Shown here piece after piece: positions 15,049 to 22,057 of a stretch of 23,887 nucleotides of DNA. The DNA lies in NCBI GenBank assembly GCA_964396245.1, contig CAYNEO010000053.1, positions 1 to 23,887 of the forward strand. Reading direction: 5' to 3'. The notes under the pieces were generated by a model, which made no database searches, was not told the origin of the DNA, and worked only from the letters and a program-made list of their open reading frames with translations. Origin of the DNA: CAYNEO01 sp964396245 (lineage in GTDB: Bacteria > Zixibacteria > MSB-5A5 > GN15 > FEB-12). Position 1 is the first letter of the stretch. The number at the start of each line of letters is the position of its first letter. The translations under genes were made by a program, and so were the position numbers.

Positions 15049-17112
15049 GTGCACATCACAAGAACCGGAAGAGCCTCAGCTGCCATAGCCTCTTTTATCG
15101 CATTCTGTTTGATCCTCAGTCAAACCGCAATAGCCGGAGTTGTCAAATCCGGTCATACTGCCTCTAAGACAGTGCCTGCATCTGAACAGCCGGTTGCGGA
15201 GCTCTTCCGGGTGACCCCCGTTTCTCCGGTTAAAAAGAAGACCATTGATATTGCTTCCGATGCCGAACAGGTGATCTTCAGAATGCATCCTGCCGTCGCT
15301 CGAAACGGAGGAGATACGCTGATGCGCGGCTTTGAATACTATGTCGACAACCCGGCGACAAGAGAGGTGTATTGGCAGAGTTCGCTCGACGGGGGCGTAA
15401 CATGGGGATCAGCGATCAGCTTTGGTGTTATCGGAGCCGCTTACCCATCTATCGGCTATTGGGGAGCCGATACCGCGTTTTTCGGTTCATTCGTGCCGCC
15501 CGCCAGCTACTTCAACGGAGCGCGGGTTTTCACTGTCGAGTTCCGCAACGCAGCCAGTTTTCTCACATGGACCGCCTGGTATACCGATTTCTCCCTGGGC
15601 GGCTGGCACGATATAGCCATGTGTGACATCGCTGTCGACAGCAGCCAGCGAACCTGGAACTGGGGCATGACTTCGCTCATTATGAGTCGCACCATCACCG
15701 GCAGTGACAACGACAACGTACCGCAGATATACTCCCAACTCAGCGACGCCGGTCAGGTGCAGCTCAGCACGTTTCTCGGGTATCCCGGTTGCCGAAGCAC
15801 TGCCGCCGCCATCGACCCGGTCAGTGCTCGTTCCTATGCCGTGTATGACTGGTATGACAGCGCCCTCACGCAGTGGAAGCTCCTTATCCGTCAGGATTTT
15901 GTCAACGATTGGGATCTACCCACCGATGCCGCCGTGCTGTCACTGACATCTCCAAAGGCACATATCACTTATCCCGATATCGTTTCCTATGACAGCACTC
16001 TTCTTGTCGTGACCGCGGCCTACGAAGACGCCGACACAACTGATATTGACATTATCTGCTGGCGATCTGCGAAAGGTTTTGTCGATTCGCTCGACTTTGT
16101 CAGCGTCGTCGCCGGCAGCCTCGAACCCGAAACATATCCCCGGATACAGCATGTCGACGGAGATCGCTATATCTGCACCTTCATCAGGCAACGAACAATC
16201 TTCGCCTCCTTTTCGTGCGACGGCGGACTGACCTGGGGTGCTCCAATCAATCTCATCGATTCCGCCGAAACCGTGGTCGATGAATATCGGACGTCGGATA
16301 TTGCCGATGGCGGTCGCGACATCGTCTGGGAGTACATGGCAGGACTGGGCGTCAATATCGATCAGATCGAGAGGGAATGGCAGGACGACGACGGTGACGG
16401 AATCGTCTCCGGATGCGACAATTGCGCCTGGACACCGAATCCCGGTCAGGAAGATGCCGACGGTGATCTGATCGGCGACGTATGCGACAACTGTCCCGAG
16501 GATCCCAACCCCTATCAGTTTGACCAGGATTCAGACGGTTGGGGCGACTCCTGCGACATTTGCCCCGACAAGGCCAACCAAGACCAGGCCGACGACGACA
16601 GCGATGGCTTCGGCAACGTGTGCGACAATTGCCCGGCGGACCCGAATGCGGATCAGGCGGACACCGATTCCGATGGTATTGGAGATGTCTGCGACAATTG
16701 CCCCAATGACTACGATCTATACCAGCGCGATAACGACAGCGACGGTTTGGGTGATGTTTGCGATCCGGACGACGACAACGACAGCGTCGACGATACGTTG
16801 GACAATTGTCAGTATATCTACAATCCCGATCAGTTGGATAGCGATCTCAACGGCGTCGGTGACGCTTGCGAGTGTTGCGGCCTTTACACCGGAGGACGGA
16901 CCGGCAACGTTGACTGCGATTCCGATGGAAGGCGAAATCTCTCAGATATTACGCGCCTGATCGATTTCGTCTATATCACCCACAACCCGCTCTGCTGCAA
17001 GCAGGAGGCCAACACGGACGGCGACAGCGAAGGGATTGCGACACTTTCGGATATTACTCGTCTGATCGATTTTGTCTATATTAGCCAGGCGGAAACCGCA
17101 CTCTGTCAATAG
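15049..17112 (+). CDS. Secreted Asp-box / thrombospondin type 3 protein with dockerin-like tail
   Basis: This 687-residue protein begins with a signal peptide (about 1-29, cleaved near AIAG). Residues about 70-435 look like a beta-propeller of the sialidase/BNR kind, with two Asp-boxes: SLDGGVTWG (112-120) and SCDGGLTWG (389-397). No catalytic residues can be assigned. Residues 445-608 are Asp-rich thrombospondin type 3 repeats (repeated CDNCP and DxDxDGxGDVCD), which bind calcium. Residues 609-687 are a six-cysteine tandem dockerin-like domain with two 12-residue calcium loops (DCDSDGRRNLSD, DGDSEGIATLSD). The start is GTG at 15049, supported by AGGAGGG seven bases upstream and the signal peptide. 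A hydrolytic or binding role at the cell surface is possible; I cannot name the substrate. Confidence 0.88.
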   Translation: MHITRTGRASAAIASFIAFCLILSQTAIAGVVKSGHTASKTVPASEQPVAELFRVTPVSPVKKKTIDIASDAEQVIFRMHPAVARNGGDTLMRGFEYYVDNPATREVYWQSSLDGGVTWGSAISFGVIGAAYPSIGYWGADTAFFGSFVPPASYFNGARVFTVEFRNAASFLTWTAWYTDFSLGGWHDIAMCDIAVDSSQRTWNWGMTSLIMSRTITGSDNDNVPQIYSQLSDAGQVQLSTFLGYPGCRSTAAAIDPVSARSYAVYDWYDSALTQWKLLIRQDFVNDWDLPTDAAVLSLTSPKAHITYPDIVSYDSTLLVVTAAYEDADTTDIDIICWRSAKGFVDSLDFVSVVAGSLEPETYPRIQHVDGDRYICTFIRQRTIFASFSCDGGLTWGAPINLIDSAETVVDEYRTSDIADGGRDIVWEYMAGLGVNIDQIEREWQDDDGDGIVSGCDNCAWTPNPGQEDADGDLIGDVCDNCPEDPNPYQFDQDSDGWGDSCDICPDKANQDQADDDSDGFGNVCDNCPADPNADQADTDSDGIGDVCDNCPNDYDLYQRDNDSDGLGDVCDPDDDNDSVDDTLDNCQYIYNPDQLDSDLNGVGDACECCGLYTGGRTGNVDCDSDGRRNLSDITRLIDFVYITHNPLCCKQEANTDGDSEGIATLSDITRLIDFVYISQAETALCQ

Positions 17113-17133
17113 ATTCGCCCGAATTGTATTTGA

Positions 17134-17162
17134 TGCAGCCGGTTGGCCGCCCGCTGCGTTTT
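17134..17162 (+). terminator. Possible terminator after the TSP3/dockerin-like gene
   Basis: GCAGC (17134-17138) pairs with GCTGC (17153-17157), with an inner CGG/CCG pairing, followed by GTTTT. It begins 21 bases after the stop codon. The stem has a three-base bulge. Confidence 0.4.
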
Positions 17163-17212
17163 GACGGATATGATCCGACCGCCGGAATGTCGACAGAAAG
17201 AGGGTTTTTTAT

Positions 17213-17240
17213 TTGCCATCACAGATAATGTGGTTATATT
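17213..17240 (+). promoter_or_regulatory. Promoter of the C10 protease gene
   Basis: TTGCCA (17213-17218), 16-bp spacer, TATATT (17235-17240), followed by AGGACTCCA (17251-17259). The leader to the start codon is about 140 bases. Confidence 0.55.
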
Positions 17241-17390
17241 ACAACACCATAGGACTCCATCAGCCCGGATAGTGCAACCAGGTTGCTTGGTACCCATCAT
17301 AAACCGCCATATTTGAAATCAGCCCGTTTGAACGAGCGGACTCTCAGGGTTTGCTGAAAAGTAATTTCTTGTATATCAGGAGACACACGC

Positions 17391-19838
17391 ATGTCAGGGT
17401 ATTGTTCGCATCAGTCTTCACACGTCGTGAAGTCGGGGGCACGCCGATTTTCTAACTGGACCAATCCCGTTGTTCGCTATCTGGCGGTTTTGTTGGTGTT
17501 TTTCGTGCTCGTTGGCGCCGCCACGGATGCCCGCGCCGAGCTCGCATCGACAAACGAAATGCAGCAAGTCTGCCAGAACTGGCTTACCACTATTGTATCC
17601 GAAGAGGGTGCCTGGGCAGGCGATAGTGAACCGCAGATTCTGGCCGCGCACGGGATCTATTCCAGAGATACTCTCCTCGCCACCTGGTACGACATATCTC
17701 CTCAGGGATTCGTTATCGTGCCGGTTCTCAAGGAGATGCAGCCCGTCAAGGCCTACTCCGATGAATATGACCTCAACGCTGCCCAGGACGGCGGTTTTCT
17801 GGACATGCTGCGAGAAATGCTCGTGCAACGAATGCGATACTATGCGTCTCAGGCAGGGAGCCTCGATGCCGCCCAGTCCGCCGCCGAGCCCGTATTCGAT
17901 CCTGAACAGCGCACGAAATGGGACCGGTACACGCTGAATACCAAGGAGTTCGCCCAGATTCTGACCACCACCGCCCAGCAGGCGGTCAGCGAGGCAGGAC
18001 CCCTCCTCACTACAAGCTGGCACCAGAGCGCTCCATACAATAACCTTTGCCCCATGGGCGACGGTGGCCGGACCGTTGTCGGATGTGTTGCCACCGCTGC
18101 GGCTCAAATTATGAATTACTGGCAGTGGCCCGAGGAAGGATTCGGCAGCCACTCGTATACCTGGGGTGGCGATTATTCCTGCGGCGGCAGTACCGCACCA
18201 AAGGTCTTGACCGTCGACTTTTCCGACAGTTACGATTGGGCGAATATGATCGACAGCTGTGATGGAGGATGTACTCCCGCCGAAGCCGCAGCTCTCGCCG
18301 ATCTGTCCTACGAAGTCGGCGTTGCCTTTGACATGGATTATGGAGCCTGTGGTTCCGGAAGCTACGTGTCGCTGGCGGCCCAGGTGTTCCCGGAATTCTT
18401 CAAATACAGCGATGAAATAGAGTTGCACTACCGCGCCGATTATGACATCCCCGGATGGTTTGCCCTCATGCAGACGGAAATCGACGCCGGACGGCCGATC
18501 GATTACCGTATCAGCCAGCACTCAATCGTTCTCGACGGATACCGCACCGATGGCTTTTCGTACGAATACCATATGAACTACGGTTGGGGCGGCTCATTCA
18601 CCACGTGGTTTGTACTCGACAATCTGTATTGTTACTGGGAGCCCGGAGATTTGTGCCCGGCCAGTGTGGAAATGATGGTCACCAACATCAAGCCACAAAC
18701 GAAACCGGTGCTCAGTATGGTCGGACAGACTATCGATGACTCGGCCGGCAACAACAACGTTTGCGCCGACATCGGCGAGACAGTACAACTGACGATGAGC
18801 ATCCGCAATAAGGGCGTCACCGCCAACAATGTCTTGGGGCATCTATCCACGGATGATCCATATGTAAGCGTCGGGACTGCCGATGCCCCGTTCGCGGACA
18901 GCCTGCCGTGGGGCGGAGAAGCCCAGACCCAGACGCCGTTTGTCTTCTCCGTTGCTCCCGGGTGTCCTGATCCGCACATAGCGATCATGGTGCTGACGGT
19001 CACCGCCGACGGGGGATACGTCATGTCGGATACAAGCTATCAGTTTATCGGAAGCACCCGTGGCTTCGCCGACGATTTCGAATCGGGCCGGGGGTTCTGG
19101 ACCCACAGCTCACCCAACAGCCAATACACCGACGAATGGCACCTCGAGACTTCGCGCGTCCACGGCGGAACTTCATCGTGGAAGGCGGGAGGTGACGGCA
19201 ATAATTACTACCGTGATAACTCCGATGGTCGACTCGTTACCCCGCCGTTTCTGCTCCCCGGCAACGCCATCCTCACCTTCTGGCATTGGATCAATGCCGA
19301 GCAGGGCGATGATGCCGGCACCGCCTGGGACGGAGGGGTCGTTTACATTTCATCAGGCGACGGTCAATGGACGCCAATCACTCCGACGGGTGGCTACCCA
19401 TACACCATCATTGACAATCCGGCCAGCCCGTTCGACCCGGGGACACCGTGCTACTCGGGCAGCCATGACTGGAGCCAGGCGGAATTCGATCTCGCGGGAT
19501 ACTCCGGGGTTGTCCAGCTCATGTTCCGCTTCGGCACCGATGGCGCCGTGACGAAAGAAGGCTGGTATGTCGATGACGTCTCCGTTGAGCGGGGCGGCTG
19601 CTGTGGCATCTACACCGGCGGTCTCACCGGCAATACCGACTGCAGCACGGACGGGATGAGCACATTGAATGACATAACTACACTGATCGACCGCGTGTAC
19701 ATCTCCCACAACCCGCTCTGCTGCGAAGAAAACGGCAATCTGGACGGCAGCGCCGACGGCGAGCTGACCCTGGCTGATATCACCACGCTGATCGACCTCG
19801 TTTACGTCACCCATAATCCCCCTGTCGCCTGCCAGTAA
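17391..19838 (+). CDS. Secreted C10 (streptopain-like) cysteine protease with dockerin-like tail
   Basis: This 815-residue protein has a long signal peptide (hydrophobic 30-44, cleavage near DARA at 49), a SpeB-type propeptide (about 50-190) and a C10 catalytic domain (about 195-440). The catalytic pair is C232 in VVGCVATAAAQIMNYW and H377 in QHSIVLDGY; EYHMNYGWGG follows, as in streptopain. Residues about 450-565 are a CARDB-like beta domain, and about 566-735 a MAM-like or immune-inhibitor-A-like jelly roll (FADDFESG ... GWYVDDVSVER). Residues 737-815 are the six-cysteine tandem dockerin-like domain (loops DCSTDGMSTLND and DGSADGELTLAD). AGGAG lies eight bases before the ATG. The enzyme is probably a secreted zymogen that matures by self-cleavage and acts on outside proteins or peptides. 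Confidence 0.93.
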   Translation: MSGYCSHQSSHVVKSGARRFSNWTNPVVRYLAVLLVFFVLVGAATDARAELASTNEMQQVCQNWLTTIVSEEGAWAGDSEPQILAAHGIYSRDTLLATWYDISPQGFVIVPVLKEMQPVKAYSDEYDLNAAQDGGFLDMLREMLVQRMRYYASQAGSLDAAQSAAEPVFDPEQRTKWDRYTLNTKEFAQILTTTAQQAVSEAGPLLTTSWHQSAPYNNLCPMGDGGRTVVGCVATAAAQIMNYWQWPEEGFGSHSYTWGGDYSCGGSTAPKVLTVDFSDSYDWANMIDSCDGGCTPAEAAALADLSYEVGVAFDMDYGACGSGSYVSLAAQVFPEFFKYSDEIELHYRADYDIPGWFALMQTEIDAGRPIDYRISQHSIVLDGYRTDGFSYEYHMNYGWGGSFTTWFVLDNLYCYWEPGDLCPASVEMMVTNIKPQTKPVLSMVGQTIDDSAGNNNVCADIGETVQLTMSIRNKGVTANNVLGHLSTDDPYVSVGTADAPFADSLPWGGEAQTQTPFVFSVAPGCPDPHIAIMVLTVTADGGYVMSDTSYQFIGSTRGFADDFESGRGFWTHSSPNSQYTDEWHLETSRVHGGTSSWKAGGDGNNYYRDNSDGRLVTPPFLLPGNAILTFWHWINAEQGDDAGTAWDGGVVYISSGDGQWTPITPTGGYPYTIIDNPASPFDPGTPCYSGSHDWSQAEFDLAGYSGVVQLMFRFGTDGAVTKEGWYVDDVSVERGGCCGIYTGGLTGNTDCSTDGMSTLNDITTLIDRVYISHNPLCCEENGNLDGSADGELTLADITTLIDLVYVTHNPPVACQ

Positions 19839-19865
19839 GGTCACAGAAAATTAACCGACCCATCT

Positions 19866-19897
19866 CCAAAGGCCCCCGCAAAGGCGGGGGACTTTGG
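19866..19897 (+). terminator. Strong hairpin terminator after the C10 protease gene
   Basis: CCCCCGC (19873-19879), loop AAAG, GCGGGGG (19884-19890) form seven G-C pairs; the flanking CCAAAG (19866-19871) and CTTTGG (19892-19897) extend the stem across a G/A mismatch. It begins 27 bases after the stop. The T-run is short (CTTT). Confidence 0.65.
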
Positions 19898-19921
19898 TTG
19901 ACAATCAGGGCCATTTTCTGT

Positions 19922-19949
19922 TTTACACAGGCCGAATATCTGTTATATT
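19922..19949 (+). promoter_or_regulatory. Promoter of the small dockerin-like gene
   Basis: TTTACA (19922-19927), 16-bp spacer, TATATT (19944-19949), followed by CAGACTCCA (19954-19962). The base pattern TTATATTAC plus GACTCCA is shared with the promoter at 17213. Confidence 0.55.
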
Positions 19950-19999
19950 ACTACAGACTCCAAAGAGCATCGAATCACCAGCGGGAATAATCGAATTAT

Positions 20000-20048
20000 A
20001 ACCGGCGACCATCCGGTTAAGCTGTCCTCAGTTCAAAAACGGATGGTC
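20000..20048 (+). promoter_or_regulatory. Alternative hairpins in a 5' leader
   Basis: GACCATCCG (20007-20015) is the exact reverse complement of CGGATGGTC (20040-20048). A competing hairpin joins AACCGG (20000-20005) and CCGGTT (20013-20018). Both use 20013-20015, so they cannot form together. Further down, TCCAT-GATACC (20047-20057) can pair with GGTATC (20084-20089) and ATGGA (20096-20100), covering part of the ribosome site and the start codon. Confidence 0.4.
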
Positions 20049-20095
20049 CATGATACCGACATAGCCCTTTACCTGATCGCGAGGGTATCCTGATT

Positions 20096-20707
20096 ATGGA
20101 CAGGAAACAGTTGACGATTTTGCGGTGGTGCCTGTCGTTATTTATGTCGCTGGCCCCTCTTGTGGTATTTGCCACAGACCACACCGACAAGGATCGTCCG
20201 GCAGACGAACAATACCGGACGAAACAGGTTTCAGACGCGGTAATCGAAAATGTCGTCGCGGGTGTTGGAACCGACAACAACCCGTCCCCGAACGACATTT
20301 CAGCAACAAACGTGTCGTGGTACGTCGTGTCGGGAGGTGGCGGTGCGATGACCGATGGCGCCAACAACCACTCAGGGACTATCGGGCAGATAGCCGGGGG
20401 ATTCAGCATGAGCGGTGAAATCGTTATCCACCATGGTTTCTGGCAGGATTTCGGATTCGGCGAGCCTTGCTGCGGGCGCTATACCGGCGGCGAAACCGGC
20501 AATATCGACTGCGATATCGATGGCGACCGGGGTCTGGCTGATATTACCCTCCTGATCGGTCACATTTACATAAATCACCAGCCGCTCTGTTGCCCGGCTA
20601 ACGGTAATGTCGACGGCGATTCAGAAAACGAATTGGGTCTCAGTGACATTACGCGGCTGATCGACAAGGTGTATATCAATCACACTCCCTGCGCGCCGTG
20701 TCCGTAA
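20096..20707 (+). CDS. Small secreted protein with GQ/GFW motif and dockerin-like tail
   Basis: This 203-residue protein has a signal peptide (about 1-26, RWCLSLFMSLAPLVVFA), a polar stretch, a short motif region at about 76-118 (SWYVVSGGGG, then HSGTIGQIAGGFS and HHGFWQDF) and a six-cysteine tandem dockerin-like domain at 125-203 (loops DCDIDGDRGLAD and DGDSENELGLSD; one extra cysteine near the end). The GGGG...GTIGQ...GFW pattern is widespread in secreted proteins of FCB and planctomycete bacteria, where its role is unknown. There is no enzyme domain, so it may be a structural or binding partner of the two larger neighbours. GAGGG lies ten bases before the ATG. Confidence 0.85.
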   Translation: MDRKQLTILRWCLSLFMSLAPLVVFATDHTDKDRPADEQYRTKQVSDAVIENVVAGVGTDNNPSPNDISATNVSWYVVSGGGGAMTDGANNHSGTIGQIAGGFSMSGEIVIHHGFWQDFGFGEPCCGRYTGGETGNIDCDIDGDRGLADITLLIGHIYINHQPLCCPANGNVDGDSENELGLSDITRLIDKVYINHTPCAPCP

Positions 20708-20735
20708 CAAGCAGGTCAACTCACGCGAACAACTG

Positions 20736-20761
20736 GGCCCCTGCATCGGCAAGGGCCTTTT
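20736..20761 (+). terminator. Terminator after the small dockerin-like gene
   Basis: GGCCC-C-TGC (20736-20744), loop ATCG, GCA-A-GGGCC (20749-20757) with one C/A mismatch, followed by TTTT (20758-20761). It ends the plus-strand secreted-protein island 28 bases after the last stop. Confidence 0.6.
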
Positions 20762-20787
20762 CCATGGAGGTGCGTGAGAAACGATGT

Positions 20788-21741
20788 CTATTTGGTTTCA
20801 TCCACCGTCCGGAGGAATCTCCTCAACGAGTTTACATATGATGCCGAATCATCCTGCATCGTAAGGTGACCGCAGTCAGGGAATATCTCGATCTTCGAAC
20901 CCGACACCAGGTTCTGGAAATACCTCACGGTCGATGGCCTCGCCTCGTCAAATTCCCCCGCCGTGAAAAGCGTAGGCACGGCGATTTCGCCCAGCCGGTC
21001 ATCCCGGTTGTATGTCCGCAGGGTTCCGGTGATTGTGAACTCGCTCGGGCCGCACATGTATTGATAAATCTGCGGATTCATCTGGGCGAATGAGCTGTCA
21101 ATGTCGGCCGACCACGGCTTCTTGCGGGCCAGATACATTCCATAAAACGTCATCATCGCTTCCTGGTATTCCGGCGCGTCAGTCGTGCCTGCCTCTTCAT
21201 GCTTTGAGATAACCTCCCGGACGGAATCCGGCAGGGTAGTTAGCAGATTGTCGGCATCCGTGGCCCACCGCGACATATCCAGCGAAGGACTTGCCAGCAC
21301 CAGTGCGTGCACGCCGTCCGGTTTGGTAAGCACGTAATCGACGGCCAGCATAGCGCCCCAGGAGTGTCCGTAGATATCGACTTCATTCAAACCCAGTGCC
21401 TTGCGCACAGCTGCTAATTCGTGGAGGTAATGGTCAATTGTAAATAAACTCGTGTCAGATATCTTATCCGAATGACCGCAACCGAGTTGATCATAGAAAA
21501 CAACCGGTCGATCAACCCCGATTCCCGCCAGGGGCTTGAGATAGTAGCTCGGTACCCCTGGACCGCCGTGCAGCACCAGCAGGGGGGTACCGGTACCTTC
21601 ACCCACGACGCGATACCACACTTTGCCGCCCGGTACGTCCACATACCCCTCGCCGGGCTTCAGGCCGCCCGCGCCGTATGTGACCAAAACCCCGACTGTA
21701 ATCACCACTAAAACTGTCGCCAGAATCCTCGCGACTCGCAT
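20788..21741 (-). CDS. Exported alpha/beta hydrolase, proline iminopeptidase-like (S33)
   Basis: This 317-residue protein belongs to the S33 prolyl aminopeptidase family, which releases N-terminal proline from peptides. It shows the HGGPG oxyanion motif (58-62), YDQLGCGHSD, the nucleophile S127 in GHSWGAM, the acid D265 (GEFDEARP) and H292 (DCGHLTMQDD). An N-terminal hydrophobic segment (about 4-22, ARILATVLVVITVGVLVTYG) makes it an exported or membrane-anchored form. I chose the ATG at 21741 because AGGAG lies five bases upstream and the signal segment follows directly; a longer frame from 21894 would add 51 residues without family features. It might finish the digestion of peptides made by the C10 protease nearby. 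Some family members hydrolyse other amides or esters. Confidence 0.88.
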   Translation of the reverse strand: MRVARILATVLVVITVGVLVTYGAGGLKPGEGYVDVPGGKVWYRVVGEGTGTPLLVLHGGPGVPSYYLKPLAGIGVDRPVVFYDQLGCGHSDKISDTSLFTIDHYLHELAAVRKALGLNEVDIYGHSWGAMLAVDYVLTKPDGVHALVLASPSLDMSRWATDADNLLTTLPDSVREVISKHEEAGTTDAPEYQEAMMTFYGMYLARKKPWSADIDSSFAQMNPQIYQYMCGPSEFTITGTLRTYNRDDRLGEIAVPTLFTAGEFDEARPSTVRYFQNLVSGSKIEIFPDCGHLTMQDDSASYVNSLRRFLRTVDETK

Positions 21742-22057
21742 GCGCACTCCTCTCTCGAAAGGCATTCTAATGACCTGTGAGCACCGGTATCTTATATCAC
21801 AACTAGCCTGAGATACATCCCCGCCGACAGGCCAATGTACGTCATGAACCCCGCCTTGAGCAAGCGAAAAAAGAGTCAATAAGTCCATGAACACACGTCA
21901 TGCCTGCCCACTTAATTCTGCACGACCGACAATCCAAACCTTGACCCCGGTGCCCTCCGGGTGTATTTTCCCGGTGCCAACGAGTACGCACAAGGGTGTT
22001 AACGAGCATAAAGGGAAGCGGCCGTACGCAAGGCGAACCCATCGGCTCCGGAGCAAA
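21742..22057. other. Divergent intergenic region
   Basis: These 316 bases separate the minus-strand hydrolase and the plus-strand antiporter. The open frames into it from both sides lack ribosome sites and family residues. It contains the candidate antiporter promoter (21941-21969). I could not settle on a promoter for the hydrolase, and I recognise no riboswitch. Confidence 0.55.
21941..21969 (+). promoter_or_regulatory. Candidate promoter of the Kef-type antiporter gene
   Basis: TTGACC (21941-21946), 17-bp spacer, TATTTT (21964-21969). The spacer can form a small hairpin, CCCGG (21946-21950) with CCGGG (21957-21961). The predicted leader is about 80 bases. Confidence 0.45.

Noticed and set aside
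16381..16872. Repetitive DNA in the Asp-rich part of the TSP3 gene as a possible tandem repeat or CRISPR-like array
   Set aside because: The repetition comes from the protein repeats (CDNCP, DSDGxGDVCD); spacing and sequence vary as expected for coding TSP3 repeats.
17418..18521. A 367-codon minus-strand frame opposite the C10 protease
   Set aside because: The protease frame has signal peptide, catalytic residues and ribosome site; the antisense frame has none.
21742..21894. A 51-residue N-terminal extension of the hydrolase
   Set aside because: It lacks family residues, and the start at 21741 has an AGGAG site followed directly by a signal-type segment.
21887..22057. A 57-residue N-terminal extension of the antiporter
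   Set aside because: It has no ribosome site and no family match, and would overlap the candidate promoter; 22058 fits the family start.
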